The notes: generated from the sequence alone by a model not told the origin. Shown: positions 9,312 to 19,057, numbered from the stretch's first letter. The stretch: 64,000 bases of DNA from Aestuariibacter sp. (GCA_017794925.1 CP051238.1:1855138-1919137), one strand, 5' to 3'. Translations and numbers: made by a program.

Positions 9312-11576
9312 TTAATTTAACACGTAGGGCTGACGGTAACCGAACATGCCATCTTCCAGCATATCCCGGTTGGAGCGCGCTGACCCAATTCCCTTAAAGA
9401 TAAATTGTAATCCGATACTTGAGTCAAACTCGTTGGTGTTCTGTTGACCCAACGTGTCATAGCGATTGCTCAGACTGCGCTGCGCGACTAAACGCACAGC
9501 CCAGCAACAGGACTCGTACTGTACCCCAAAATAGTTCTCGATGCTTCTGTCTCTTTCCAGATCCCGGTAAGAACGTCCAACCCAGTGCCAGTTTTTCGCA
9601 ATCGGCCAACTGGCTGAAATGCCCAGCTGATCAATGGTTTCCCCCGATAAATCCCGTACAAAACGGTGACTCATCTGGACCAGGCTCTCACTGTCACGGC
9701 GGTATTCCAATACCATACTGCTGCGTTCAACCTTGTCATTATCGGTCGCAATTTGTACGGTAGAATGTACAAACCAGTTGTCGTCAAAGCGCCAATCTAA
9801 CTCCGCTGCCAATGCTGAACGATTGCGGTCATCCGTGGTCGCTGTAATTCGGGTATCCGCGAGATAGAATATCTGACCCAAGCTAACGACAAATTGTTCC
9901 CTGTTTGCACTATCAATTACACGGGACGTCACACCAAGGGTTATCTGGTTGTTATCATTAATTCGGTCAAGACCAGTAAATTCCTGGCCTCGGAACAATC
10001 CGTTTACGTCGTTAAGTAATGCAGTTGTGTCGTATAAACCAATATTCGACTGGTCTTCATAGGAGGTATACAGGTACTGCATTTTCGGTTCCAGCGTGAC
10101 TGTCATATCATTACCGAGCCAATTGTCGTTGCGTTCCAAATACAACGAGCTGAACAAGCGTCCTTGTGTAAGGGTACGGTTTACCTCTTCGTCCAGCTGC
10201 GTACCTTCTATTTCTCGCTGATGATAATAGGTATTCATGACGGTCAGTTCCGCCGTCATCTCACCCCAGTACCGCTGATAAGGCAACGACAAGGTGGGGG
10301 CCACATGCCAGCGCAATGCCGTCGGGTTGTTTTCCTGGGCATTGTCGAAATAAGCCAGCTCTGAATCAACGGTTAAGGCAAGTACGTCACCCAGTGGCTG
10401 ACGCAGCTGAATTTGGGCTTCAGGCAACGCGCGGTAGATATCTTCGTAATCGCCAATGGTGTCAAAGTCCCGCACGTACAGGCTAAAGTCGACGTGGTTG
10501 GAAAAGTACTCTACACCAAGCGTACGGTTAATGGTGGTGTCTGATCGGTTATAGAAATCCGAGCCTAGATCCACAATATAGTTGTTGTCACTGATCCCGT
10601 TTATATTGGCATTGAGCATCCAACTGTCACCCAGCGCGCCCTGGTGTTGATAGCGGTAGAAGTAACGGCTGTCATCGCTGGCCAGCTTGGTGTCATTGGG
10701 CAAATATTCCAGGAACATATTGCCTTGCGCGTTTTCGGTGAGGTAACGGAATTCGGTTTTTAACTGGACACCACGGTTAGACATCAGGCGCGGTGAAATG
10801 GTCATGTCGTAATTGGGCGCAATATTCCAGTAGTAGGGTTGCTCGTAATCAATACCGGTAGACGTTGAGCTGCTGATCAGCGGGAATAATAAACCACTCT
10901 GACGCTGATTACTTACCGGGAATGCGAAGTACGGAAGGTAGAGTACCGGCACGTCACCCACGTAGAAACGCGTATGGCGGGCCTCACCCATGGTTTCACC
11001 CTGCTCAATACTGATTTCTGAGGCCACCAGTCGCCAGTCTTCCTGTCCAAGAGGGCAGGTGGTAAAACTAACTTCTTTCAGGCTGATACCCGTGTTCGCA
11101 CTAATGTCGATTTCTTCTGCCGCACCGTGGCCCACAAAACCGGTAAGCTGGTAGACCGTATTTTGTAAATTCAGGGATTGTGTTTCCGAGCTGACCGACA
11201 GGCCGTCACTGCTAACGCTTAACTGACGGTCACTATAGCTGACATTGCCTCTGGCCGACATGGATTTACCATTGTCGCTGACTTCCGCCTTCGATGCATG
11301 GATGACTGCACTATCAGTCACAATATCCACGTTGCCGGAGAAGCTGGCGAGCTGATTTTCCAGCACCTCAGCCGAGTCAGACATCACCTTGATCTGCTTA
11401 GCTGATAACAACTGACTTTCATCGAATGGTGGTGGCGTGACGACACAAACCGCCTCTTCAGGCAACTCGGTTTGTGCCCAAACCGGAGATGTTAATGACG
11501 CAGCACAGGCATGACACAGTAGTAGTACTGCTTTCTTGTGACGCGATGTGAATGCGCTTGATGATGTCGACAACAA
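9312..11576 (-). CDS. lptD: LPS-assembly outer-membrane protein LptD
   Basis: LptD forms the outer-membrane barrel that, with LptE, inserts lipopolysaccharide into the outer leaflet. The 754-residue precursor has a signal peptide ending near SPVWAQ, an N-terminal beta-jellyroll (OstA-like; continuous with the LptC/LptA bridge encoded at 45-46 kb) and a large C-terminal barrel. A CC pair (YESCCWAV) near the C-terminus and an N-terminal Cys fit the disulfide exchange needed for assembly. An in-frame stop lies three codons upstream, and no ATG or GTG precedes the signal peptide, so the start must be one of two consecutive TTG codons (11576 or 11573). It opens the surA-pdxA-rsmA-apaGH operon and is divergent from djlA. 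Confidence 0.95.
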   Translation of the reverse strand: MLSTSSSAFTSRHKKAVLLLCHACAASLTSPVWAQTELPEEAVCVVTPPPFDESQLLSAKQIKVMSDSAEVLENQLASFSGNVDIVTDSAVIHASKAEVSDNGKSMSARGNVSYSDRQLSVSSDGLSVSSETQSLNLQNTVYQLTGFVGHGAAEEIDISANTGISLKEVSFTTCPLGQEDWRLVASEISIEQGETMGEARHTRFYVGDVPVLYLPYFAFPVSNQRQSGLLFPLISSSTSTGIDYEQPYYWNIAPNYDMTISPRLMSNRGVQLKTEFRYLTENAQGNMFLEYLPNDTKLASDDSRYFYRYQHQGALGDSWMLNANINGISDNNYIVDLGSDFYNRSDTTINRTLGVEYFSNHVDFSLYVRDFDTIGDYEDIYRALPEAQIQLRQPLGDVLALTVDSELAYFDNAQENNPTALRWHVAPTLSLPYQRYWGEMTAELTVMNTYYHQREIEGTQLDEEVNRTLTQGRLFSSLYLERNDNWLGNDMTVTLEPKMQYLYTSYEDQSNIGLYDTTALLNDVNGLFRGQEFTGLDRINDNNQITLGVTSRVIDSANREQFVVSLGQIFYLADTRITATTDDRNRSALAAELDWRFDDNWFVHSTVQIATDNDKVERSSMVLEYRRDSESLVQMSHRFVRDLSGETIDQLGISASWPIAKNWHWVGRSYRDLERDRSIENYFGVQYESCCWAVRLVAQRSLSNRYDTLGQQNTNEFDSSIGLQFIFKGIGSARSNRDMLEDGMFGYRQPYVLN

Positions 11577-11838
11577 ATTTACTTACTCGATAATCGCCGG
11601 TGAAAGTAATGGTTCACTTACCGCTAACATTCGTTGGCGTAGGTAAGCGTTTGAACAAGGCGCTAATTCTATGCACTTCGTCGCCATTTACCAACAGCAG
11701 ACCTTAAAAAAATCGAAAAATTCCCAACATATCCCCAATTTCTCTGTTGAATGACAAAGCGTTTACCGATTTTATGCAATAAGGCATGATAAAGTACTGA
11801 CGCGTAATATGTGCGAAATATAAAAAGGGGAGGGATGC

Positions 11839-12681
11839 ATGCCATCTTGGGGCACCGTACTTGGCTTTATTTTTGGATTTCTGGCGTTTCGGGTCCCCGG
11901 TGCCATTCTGGGTGCCGTCGTAGGCTACCTGTTCGACAAAGGCTATGCGCAGGATTTTAATCAATCCGGCGGTTTTGGTCGCTTCTTTACCAGTCAGGAT
12001 GCGGTGAAACAGCAGGCTATATTTTTCCACAGTTTGTTTGCTTCGCTTGGACACCTGGCCAAAGCCGATGGGCAGGTCACCGAACAGGAAATTCTGATCG
12101 CGTCACGTTTAATGGATGACATGAAGCTGCATGGTGACGCTCGTAAAGAAGCCCAACAGGCGTTTCGGGAAGGCAAAGAGCGCGACTTCCCCATTGGCGA
12201 CATTCTCAAGCAACTGCGCGAGTCCTGTCATGGGCGTCGTGATATTCTGCAGGTTTTTCTGGAAATCCTTATTCAGGCGGCTTTTGCCGACGGACACTTG
12301 TCGCGGGATGAATATCAGGTACTTGAAAAAGTGGCCAAACCCCTGGGGTTTGTACGTCGGGATCTGGACTATCTGATTGCTATCTATGAAGCCGAAATTC
12401 GCTTCCGCCGCCAGTCACGCTCCCAAGGGCAGGGACAGCGCAGGCAGACACAGTCGGCCAGCGGGCCGACACTGGAAGATGCATACACGATTCTGGGCGT
12501 GTCGGCCGGTGACGATGAGAAAACCATTAAACGTGCATATCGAAAACGCATGTCAGAGCATCACCCCGATAAACTAGCCTCTAAAGGTTTGCCAGAACAA
12601 GCGATGGAAATTGCGAAATCCAAGGCTCAGGATATTCAGGCTGCTTACGAGTTGGTCAAGTCCCGCCGGGGATTTAAATGA
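11839..12681 (+). CDS. djlA: Membrane-anchored DnaJ-like co-chaperone DjlA
   Basis: DjlA is a type III J-domain protein that stimulates DnaK at the inner membrane. The 280-residue protein starts with a glycine-rich transmembrane segment (about 6-32), followed by a TerB-like helical domain (about 55-180), a Gln/Arg-rich linker (about 190-210) and a C-terminal J domain with the HPD motif at residues 242-244. A clear GGGGAGGG ribosome-binding site precedes the ATG. It is divergent from lptD, as in E. coli, and its stop overlaps the xerD start by 4 bases, which suggests cotranscription with xerD. Confidence 0.94.
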   Translation: MPSWGTVLGFIFGFLAFRVPGAILGAVVGYLFDKGYAQDFNQSGGFGRFFTSQDAVKQQAIFFHSLFASLGHLAKADGQVTEQEILIASRLMDDMKLHGDARKEAQQAFREGKERDFPIGDILKQLRESCHGRRDILQVFLEILIQAAFADGHLSRDEYQVLEKVAKPLGFVRRDLDYLIAIYEAEIRFRRQSRSQGQGQRRQTQSASGPTLEDAYTILGVSAGDDEKTIKRAYRKRMSEHHPDKLASKGLPEQAMEIAKSKAQDIQAAYELVKSRRGFK

Positions 12682-13595
12682 GTAAAGCAGCATTGCTGAT
12701 ACGGGATAACGATGCAGACGATATCGAAGCGTTTATCGAGCACTTGTGGCTGGAAAAGGGCCTGAGCGACAATACTCAGCAAAGCTATCGTCGGGATTTG
12801 TGCCATCTGGCTAAATACCTGGTCGCAGAAAAGCGTCCGTTGGTTGTGAAAGTGGCGCTTGAAGACCTGCAGGACTATCTGGCTTACCGCGATGACAATG
12901 GGTTATCCGCTCGCTCTACTCAGCGTGCTATCAGTGCAATGCGTCACTTCTATCGTTATTGCGTGGCGATGCGATTCCGGGAAGATAACCCTGTTTCGCA
13001 GCTGGCGATGCCAAAAGCCGCCAAAAAGCTGCCGGGCAGTCTGAGTGAAGATGATGTGGATGCGTTGCTCGATGCGCCGAATGTAGACGATGAAATTGAG
13101 TGTCGCGATAAAGCTATGCTTGAAGTGCTTTATGCTACAGGCCTTCGGGTGAGTGAACTCATCGGGCTAAGAATGTCGCAGGTGAGCCTGAGTCAGGGCG
13201 TGGTGAGAGTCACCGGAAAAGGGAACAAAGAGCGTTTGGTGCCGTTGGGTGAACAAGCGCTTGATGCTCTGCAGCACTATTTGAATGTCGCGCGCCTCGC
13301 ACTGTTAAAGCATCAGACCGATGTCGTGTTTGTGAGCAAACGCGGTGTACAAATGACCCGGCAAACCTTCTGGCATCGGATTAAATACTACGCTGTGGTG
13401 GCGGGTATCACTGAACATTTGTCTCCGCATACATTGCGACATGCATTCGCGACACATTTGTTAAATCACGGCGCCGATCTGCGAGTCGTGCAAATGTTAT
13501 TGGGGCACAGTGATTTGTCGACAACACAAATTTATACTCATGTTGCAACTGAACGACTGCAAAGCCTGATTGGTGAGCATCACCCCAGGGGCTAG
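12678..13595 (+). CDS. xerD: Site-specific tyrosine recombinase XerD
   Basis: XerD acts with XerC at dif sites to resolve chromosome dimers under FtsK control. The 305-residue protein has an N-terminal SAM-like core-binding domain (about 15-105) and a C-terminal catalytic domain. Active-site residues are readable: Arg157 (ATGLRVSEL), the HTLRHAFATHLL block with His and Arg, a further His in LLGHSDLSTTQ, and the nucleophile Tyr286 (QIYTH). A strong match of the core to XerD rather than phage integrases, plus the following dsbC-recJ, supports the assignment. Start overlaps djlA by 4 bases. Confidence 0.95.
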   Translation: MSKAALLIRDNDADDIEAFIEHLWLEKGLSDNTQQSYRRDLCHLAKYLVAEKRPLVVKVALEDLQDYLAYRDDNGLSARSTQRAISAMRHFYRYCVAMRFREDNPVSQLAMPKAAKKLPGSLSEDDVDALLDAPNVDDEIECRDKAMLEVLYATGLRVSELIGLRMSQVSLSQGVVRVTGKGNKERLVPLGEQALDALQHYLNVARLALLKHQTDVVFVSKRGVQMTRQTFWHRIKYYAVVAGITEHLSPHTLRHAFATHLLNHGADLRVVQMLLGHSDLSTTQIYTHVATERLQSLIGEHHPRG

Positions 13596-13771
13596 TGTTG
13601 TCGGGCGCGCAATTGAAATTGGTTGTAATGGCCAACAGTTGCGGCAAGCCAGCTTCTCTGCCATTGGTGATTAAGGTATGATGCAATTTTTCTGGGCGAT
13701 GGCGGTCATATGTATCATCACCCCCAAATTAAAGTGGTATTGAAAGAATCATACCCGTTACAGGAGTCACT

Positions 13772-14500
13772 ATGAGATTGTTTTCCCGCGGCATGGCCGT
13801 GATCCTGAGTGTGCTGTCGTTAAGTGCTCAGGCTAACGTATTGGCAAATGCTGCAAATGATCACATCAAAGAAAAAATCGAATCCACCTTGCAGTGGGAA
13901 GTGAATGCCATTGCAGATTCTCCTGTGCGCGGACTGGTGCAGGTGAGCACCGAAAACGGTTTGTTTTATGTGAGCGCCGATGGCACCTATATTCTGCAGG
14001 CTAAAATTTATAATCTCGATGAAGAAATGCGCAACGAAACGGAAATTGCGCTGGCCGAAATGCGTATAGCAGGCCTGAAGCAATTTGATGACTCCTACAT
14101 TGAATTCAAAGCGAAAGACGAGAAATACGTAATAACTGTATTCACTGATACCACCTGTGGCTACTGCCGGAAGTTACACGAACAAGTGGGAGCCTACAAC
14201 GAAGTAGGCATTACCGTGCGGTATCTCGCTTACCCTCGCGCAGGGCTGAGCAGCCCGACCTATCGTCAAATGGTCAATGTATGGTGTGCCGTCGACCCCA
14301 AAGAAGCGATGACAAGCGCCAAGAATGGCCAGTCAGTCGCGCCAGCTAATTGCAACAATGATGTTGCCCGGCAGTTTCAGTTTGGTCGAAGCATTGGCGT
14401 AAACGGTACGCCGAATATTGTGTTGTCAAACGGCTCAATTATTCCGGGTTACCAGCCACCCGAGCAGCTTTTATCTGCACTGCAAAATATTGCAGGTTAG
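13772..14500 (+). CDS. dsbC: Periplasmic disulfide isomerase DsbC
   Basis: DsbC corrects non-native disulfides in the periplasm and is kept reduced by DsbD. The 242-residue precursor has a signal peptide (about 1-21), an N-terminal dimerisation domain and a C-terminal thioredoxin fold with the active site CGYC at residues 129-132 and the cis-proline loop NGTPN. A second Cys pair (VWCAVD and PANCNND) matches the structural disulfide of E. coli DsbC. An ACAGGAG ribosome-binding site precedes the ATG. It sits between xerD and recJ, the same order as in E. coli. Among its likely clients is LptD. Confidence 0.95.
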   Translation: MRLFSRGMAVILSVLSLSAQANVLANAANDHIKEKIESTLQWEVNAIADSPVRGLVQVSTENGLFYVSADGTYILQAKIYNLDEEMRNETEIALAEMRIAGLKQFDDSYIEFKAKDEKYVITVFTDTTCGYCRKLHEQVGAYNEVGITVRYLAYPRAGLSSPTYRQMVNVWCAVDPKEAMTSAKNGQSVAPANCNNDVARQFQFGRSIGVNGTPNIVLSNGSIIPGYQPPEQLLSALQNIAG

Positions 14501-14508
14501 TTATTGTC

Positions 14509-14538
14509 TGCGACGAGACTGATGTCAGTCTCGTCGCA
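14509..14538. terminator. Long perfect hairpin after dsbC
   Basis: TGCGACGAGACTGA (14509-14522) is followed after 2 bases by its exact reverse complement (14525-14538), giving a very stable stem 9 bases after the dsbC stop. It lacks an adjacent long T-run, so it may act as a terminator aided by Rho, or protect the dsbC 3' end while allowing read-through to recJ. Confidence 0.6.
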
Positions 14539-14589
14539 ATGCATTATTATCTGGTCATTCAGGCCATCACCAACCGATATTGACGTTTC

Positions 14590-16311
14590 ATGGGCTTATC
14601 TATTCAGCGACGCGAACTGGCGTCAGCCTCGCTTTTCTCAAACCTTCATCCGGTATTAGCCAGAGTATACGGTGGGCGGCACATTGTTGCGCCAGACCAG
14701 TTAGACACAGGGGCGAAGTCACTCCTGCATTACAGTGAGTTATTGCACTGCGACAAGGCATCCAGGCTGATTGCCGACGCTATTGCAGCCAATGATATGA
14801 TCACGATTATTGGGGATTTCGACGCAGACGGTGCTACCAGCACCTCATTGTGTATGCTGGCACTGTCTGAAATGGGAGCCCAACGGTTGGATTATCTGGT
14901 GCCTAATCGGTTTGATTTTGGCTACGGCTTGTCGCCCGAAATCGTAGATGTGGCTGCAGAGCGCGGAAGCCAGTTAATCATTACCGTGGATAACGGCATT
15001 GCCTGTCATCCCGGCGTAGAGCATGCAAAGACACTGGGTATCAATGTCATTGTTACGGACCACCATTTACCCGCCGACACACTCCCGGTTGCCGATGCGA
15101 TTGTTAACCCCAATCAGCCTGATTGTACATTTCCTTCTAAATCCCTGGCCGGCGTGGGCGTAGCGTTTTACTTAATGCTGGCATTGCGGGCCGAGCTCGA
15201 TCAGCGTGGCTGGTTTGCCGAGAGCGGTCGCCCGGTGCCGAATCTGGCCAATTACCTGGATATTGTGGCAGTAGGTACCGTCGCCGATGTGGTGGTGCTT
15301 GATCAGAATAACCGCATACTGGTGCATCAGGGATTGCAGCGTATTCGCGCCGGGCGATGCCGGCCGGGTATTACCGCAATGCTGGACGTAGCCCAACGGC
15401 AGGCGGCCAGAATCACCGCGTCAGACCTGGGATTTGTGGTAGGCCCCAGATTAAATGCGGCCGGTCGGCTGGATGACATGGCTGCCGGTATAGAGTGTTT
15501 ATTGTGTAATGATCCAATGCAAGCCAGATCTCTCGCTGTAGAGCTGGACAGGCTTAACCAGCAGCGCAAAACCATTGAGCAGGACATGAAGCAGCAAGCC
15601 GAAGAGACATTGGCGTCGCTGGAGCTTGGCAGTGAGGCGCCCGATGCCATCGTGCTGTTTGACGAAGCTTTTCACCAAGGGGTCATTGGCATTGTGGCGG
15701 GGCGCTTAAAAGACCAGTATAAGCGGCCGACCATCGTGTTTGCCCGTCAGGACGACGACACTCTGAAAGGATCTGCGCGTTCGGTTGATGGGGTGCATAT
15801 TCGGGATCTGCTGGATGCCGTTCACACTGCACATCCGGAATTGATTATTAAATTTGGTGGGCATGCCGCCGCTGCAGGTTTATCACTGCGTGCCGATAAA
15901 CTGTCGCAGTTCAACGAGGTATTTAACCGTTACGCGGCCGAGGCACTAGCGCATATTGGCGACCCGCATCTCATTGTGACCGACGGCGAATTAGCCGATA
16001 CGGAATTGAGTCTGGATGTCGCGCAATTACTGCGTCAGGCGGGGCCGTTTGGACAGGGGTTCCAACCGCCGCTTTTCGATGGTGTTTTTCATCTTGTGCA
16101 ACAACGCATTGTCGGTGAGCGACATTTGAAAATGGTGTTGGCTCACCCTGAAAGTGGTGAAGAGTTTGACGCCATCGCTTTCAATATCGATACTCAGGTG
16201 TGGCCAGATGCGTCTATTCGACGTGTTGAGGTTGCTTATCAACTGGATGTGAATTTCTTCCGGGGGCGTGAGTCACTGCAACTGCTGGTAGATGCGATAG
16301 CACCATTATGA
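14590..16311 (+). CDS. recJ: Single-strand 5'-3' exonuclease RecJ
   Basis: RecJ degrades 5'-tailed single-stranded DNA in RecFOR recombination, mismatch repair and base excision repair. The 573-residue protein carries DHH-family motifs: DFDADG at residues 76-81, VDNGI, TDHHLP, a GPRLNAAGRLDDM block and the DHHA1 motif KFGGHAAAAGLS. An OB-fold-like C-terminal domain follows. No strong ribosome-binding site is seen before the ATG. Its stop overlaps the start of the next small gene by 4 bases. Confidence 0.95.
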   Translation: MGLSIQRRELASASLFSNLHPVLARVYGGRHIVAPDQLDTGAKSLLHYSELLHCDKASRLIADAIAANDMITIIGDFDADGATSTSLCMLALSEMGAQRLDYLVPNRFDFGYGLSPEIVDVAAERGSQLIITVDNGIACHPGVEHAKTLGINVIVTDHHLPADTLPVADAIVNPNQPDCTFPSKSLAGVGVAFYLMLALRAELDQRGWFAESGRPVPNLANYLDIVAVGTVADVVVLDQNNRILVHQGLQRIRAGRCRPGITAMLDVAQRQAARITASDLGFVVGPRLNAAGRLDDMAAGIECLLCNDPMQARSLAVELDRLNQQRKTIEQDMKQQAEETLASLELGSEAPDAIVLFDEAFHQGVIGIVAGRLKDQYKRPTIVFARQDDDTLKGSARSVDGVHIRDLLDAVHTAHPELIIKFGGHAAAAGLSLRADKLSQFNEVFNRYAAEALAHIGDPHLIVTDGELADTELSLDVAQLLRQAGPFGQGFQPPLFDGVFHLVQQRIVGERHLKMVLAHPESGEEFDAIAFNIDTQVWPDASIRRVEVAYQLDVNFFRGRESLQLLVDAIAPL

Positions 16312-16577
16312 GTGTAGATAAATTACTTGCTAAACATCATTCTCTGACGCACACCGAAAATGTAAAAGTAGCGTCGCATACGCAACGCCAGGACGGAGAA
16401 TGGGTTCGCCATACTCTCATGCTGGACGGTGTTGATGTGCCTTTTGTATTCAAACGCACCAAGCCATATCAGTCTTTGAAGGGCGCGCGAGTCAACGTGA
16501 CCTACTACCCTATTACTGAAGTCGTTGCAGGTATGGAGTTTGAACAAATGAAAGTCGTTCGGATAAAACGCGCCTAG
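16308..16577 (+). CDS. Small uncharacterised protein between recJ and recO
   Basis: This 89-residue protein has no signal peptide or membrane segment and I do not recognise a family. The sequence is compact and mixed alpha/beta in look, with DGEWVRHTLMLDGVDVPFVFKR in the middle forming what look like paired beta strands, and a basic C-terminus (VVRIKRA). The ATG overlaps the recJ stop (ATGA), so it is translationally coupled to recJ, and recO starts 25 bases downstream. That tight placement argues it is a real gene; a role linked to repair is only guilt by association. Confidence 0.7.
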   Translation: MSVDKLLAKHHSLTHTENVKVASHTQRQDGEWVRHTLMLDGVDVPFVFKRTKPYQSLKGARVNVTYYPITEVVAGMEFEQMKVVRIKRA

Positions 16578-16602
16578 CGAAGTAAAAGGGAAGGGGGCCA
16601 AC

Positions 16603-17298
16603 ATGACGCCAACGTGGCTGAACGCTTATGTGTTGCATCGCCGGCCATACCGGGAAACCAGTTTTCTGGTCGATTTTTTTACTTACGAGCAAGGTCGTAT
16701 CAGTGCCGTAGCCAAAGGCGTGCGCGGTGCAAAATCAGACAAACGCAGCTTGCTGCAGCCGTTTCAGGCGCTCCGTATTCAACTAACTGGTAAATCCGAC
16801 TTAAAAAATCTGACTCTGATTGAAGCCGCTTCTCCCGCGCTGAATATCACCGGCGATGCCCTTTATTGTGCGTTCTACGCGAATGAACTGACTAACCGTG
16901 TGTTGCCGCAGGGGCTCGCGGCTGAAATGGTATACCAGACTTATGGCGAAACATTGATTGCATTAAAACAAACACAACGTCTGGACAAACCGTTACGGGA
17001 ATTTGAAATGGCCCTCATCGCGGAACTGGGCGTTATTCCCGATATGACCGCTGAAGCCTTTACCGGGGCGCCAATTCACGAGGCAGGCTGGTACGACTTT
17101 TATGCTGAACAAGGTTTTAGTGCGGTGGCTCAGGCAGGGCGTAATAGCTACCCGGGAAAGGATCTGTTGTCACTGGCAGAAGGGGATTACACCGACAGTG
17201 CTATTAGAACGGCTAAACGGCTGACCCGACATGTGTTGCAGCCCTATATTGGTGACAAGCCGCTTAAAAGCCGGGAATTATTTTTGGCTGGCCGATAA
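16603..17298 (+). CDS. recO: DNA repair protein RecO
   Basis: RecO works with RecR and RecF to load RecA onto SSB-coated single-stranded DNA and anneals complementary strands. The 231-residue protein has the N-terminal OB fold (WLNAYVLHRRPYRETSFLV) with the typical basic stretch AKGVRGAKS, and a helical C-terminal domain. As in E. coli RecO, there is no four-cysteine zinc motif. A GGGAAGGGGG run supplies the ribosome-binding site. The usual partner genes pdxJ and acpS follow after one inserted hydrolase gene. Confidence 0.94.
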   Translation: MTPTWLNAYVLHRRPYRETSFLVDFFTYEQGRISAVAKGVRGAKSDKRSLLQPFQALRIQLTGKSDLKNLTLIEAASPALNITGDALYCAFYANELTNRVLPQGLAAEMVYQTYGETLIALKQTQRLDKPLREFEMALIAELGVIPDMTAEAFTGAPIHEAGWYDFYAEQGFSAVAQAGRNSYPGKDLLSLAEGDYTDSAIRTAKRLTRHVLQPYIGDKPLKSRELFLAGR

Positions 17299-17412
17299 CG
17301 GTAAACAACTTCATATCCTGTTCTAACCGCACAATATTGCCGGCACATTTGACCTCAACTTCACCTTTTAGTTACTAACATCCCTTACATTCACTTTATT
17401 CAAGGGCGTGTT

Positions 17413-18162
17413 ATGCAAAAGCTTTATAGTATTTTACTTCTGATAGTACTGATGTTTTCGATTAAACCCGTACTGGCTACTGTTGTTATTTTTGAAGCCG
17501 GATTTGGTCAGGGGGCCGAAACCTGGGAACCGGTATTGAAGGCACTGCCCAAGGATTACAAGATCATCACATATACTCGCCCGAGCCTAACGTCAACAGA
17601 CGCAAAGCCAACCACTGTGTCCGAGGATGTGGATTATCTGATGAATCTGATTGAAGCCAACCAGGGCGAGAATGTAATTCTGGTGGGACATTCCTATGGT
17701 GGGTTAGTCGTGTCTGAAGTGGCATTGCAGAACCCCGAACTCATTGATGGTGTGGTCTTGTTGGAGCCGGCGGTTCGAGGTCAGCGGCAGCAATTTAAAT
17801 CTATCGATAGAGAACGTATTGCTGCCGATGATGCATTAATGAAACTGTACCTTCCCGGGAGACTACGTGCACAATTCACGTTGCTGATGCAGCAATTAGA
17901 CACGCTCTACGTTGATACGAGACCTTTGCCTCAGTCTGTACCCGTGGTGTTATATACGTCCACGAAACGCCCGGCAGAACCGCTGTTTTTCGAAGAAACC
18001 GACGTGGGTAAACAGCAGTGGCTGGCATTGCATCTGGCGCTTATCGCGAATTCAGAAAATGCAATGCATGTGCGTTCAACGCAATTTGGCCATCAACCAC
18101 ACAAGGATATTCCTGAGCAGGTGGCGCAGAGCATTGTCAGTCTGGCGTCGCGAAATCGTTGA
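17413..18162 (+). CDS. Exported alpha/beta-hydrolase
   Basis: This 249-residue serine hydrolase of the alpha/beta fold (AB_hydrolase family) has a signal peptide (about 1-22, ending PVLA). The nucleophile elbow GHSYGG places the catalytic Ser at residue 94; the EAGFG loop near residue 28 would form the oxyanion hole, and a His in FGHQPHKDIP near the C-terminus is the likely base. Substrate cannot be read from the sequence. It is inserted between recO and pdxJ, with its own 114-base upstream gap, so it is probably an independent unit that interrupted the usual recO-pdxJ-acpS order. Confidence 0.8.
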   Translation: MQKLYSILLLIVLMFSIKPVLATVVIFEAGFGQGAETWEPVLKALPKDYKIITYTRPSLTSTDAKPTTVSEDVDYLMNLIEANQGENVILVGHSYGGLVVSEVALQNPELIDGVVLLEPAVRGQRQQFKSIDRERIAADDALMKLYLPGRLRAQFTLLMQQLDTLYVDTRPLPQSVPVVLYTSTKRPAEPLFFEETDVGKQQWLALHLALIANSENAMHVRSTQFGHQPHKDIPEQVAQSIVSLASRNR

Positions 18163-18296
18163 GTGTCGTGTCGAAGAAGAGAGTAAAGCGCGTATAAACC
18201 ATGAATAAGTCGATAACTGTTCGTCTTCCCGATATTTAACGACAGGCTTATCACTGGTACAATTGGCGCGCATTTTTACCCTACAGGCATTTGGTA

Positions 18297-19049
18297 ATGA
18301 ACGATATTCTTCTTGGCGTCAATATTGATCACATTGCAACGCTGCGCAACGCGCGTGGTACTTCTTACCCTGATCCGGTGCATGCTGCCGATATCGCAGA
18401 GCGTGCCGGTGCTGACGGGATTACCGTGCATTTGCGCGAGGACCGTCGCCATATAAAAGACCGCGATGTGCATATACTGGCACAAACGATAAATACGCGT
18501 TTGAATCTGGAAATGGCGGTGACCGACGAAATGCTGGGCATTGCTGAACAGGTTAAGCCGGTTTTTTGTTGCCTGGTCCCTGAAAAACGCGAAGAACTGA
18601 CCACTGAAGGTGGGTTGGATGTCGCCGGTAACCTGAGCCGGATCACAGATGCTTGTCAGCGGTTGGCGGAGGCCAATATCCTGGTTTCGCTGTTTATTGA
18701 TGGCGACGAAAAACAAATCGACGCTGCCAAAGCAGCGGGTGCCCCCTTCATTGAAATTCACACCGGCCACTATGCCGATGCGACCAGTGAAGCCGAACAG
18801 CTGCAATACCTGAGTCAAATCCGCAAGGGCGTGGAATACGCACATTTACTGGGCTTGCAGGTTAACGCAGGCCATGGACTCCACTACCACAATGTTAAAC
18901 CCATCGCTGCTATTCCCCAGATTCTGGAACTCAATATCGGCCATGCCATTATCGCCCGCGCGGCGTTTGACGGGTTGCATACTGCGGTTGCAGATATGCG
19001 CAAGCTGATGCAGGAAGCCCGCACCAGCGCGCTTCTCCAGCAGCGCTGA
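18297..19049 (+). CDS. pdxJ: Pyridoxine 5'-phosphate synthase PdxJ
   Basis: PdxJ condenses deoxyxylulose 5-phosphate with the PdxA product to give pyridoxine 5'-phosphate. The protein is a TIM barrel of 250 residues with the diagnostic N-terminus [18 protein letters not shown], the YPDPVHAA and HLREDRRHI blocks, and GHGLHYHN near the C-terminus. The ATG at 18297 is chosen over an in-frame TTG two codons upstream because it matches the family start and is better spaced from the AGG at about 18284. acpS follows 8 bases later. Confidence 0.96.
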   Translation: MNDILLGVNIDHIATLRNARGTSYPDPVHAADIAERAGADGITVHLREDRRHIKDRDVHILAQTINTRLNLEMAVTDEMLGIAEQVKPVFCCLVPEKREELTTEGGLDVAGNLSRITDACQRLAEANILVSLFIDGDEKQIDAAKAAGAPFIEIHTGHYADATSEAEQLQYLSQIRKGVEYAHLLGLQVNAGHGLHYHNVKPIAAIPQILELNIGHAIIARAAFDGLHTAVADMRKLMQEARTSALLQQR

Positions 19050-19057
19050 ACACCGTT

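Noticed and set aside
11704..12054. Minus-strand reading frame opposite the start of djlA
   Set aside because: It lies antisense to a well-supported djlA and its promoter, has no ribosome-binding site and resembles no family.
18276..18845. 189-codon minus-strand frame within pdxJ
   Set aside because: It overlaps a firm pdxJ call along its whole length and shows no domain.
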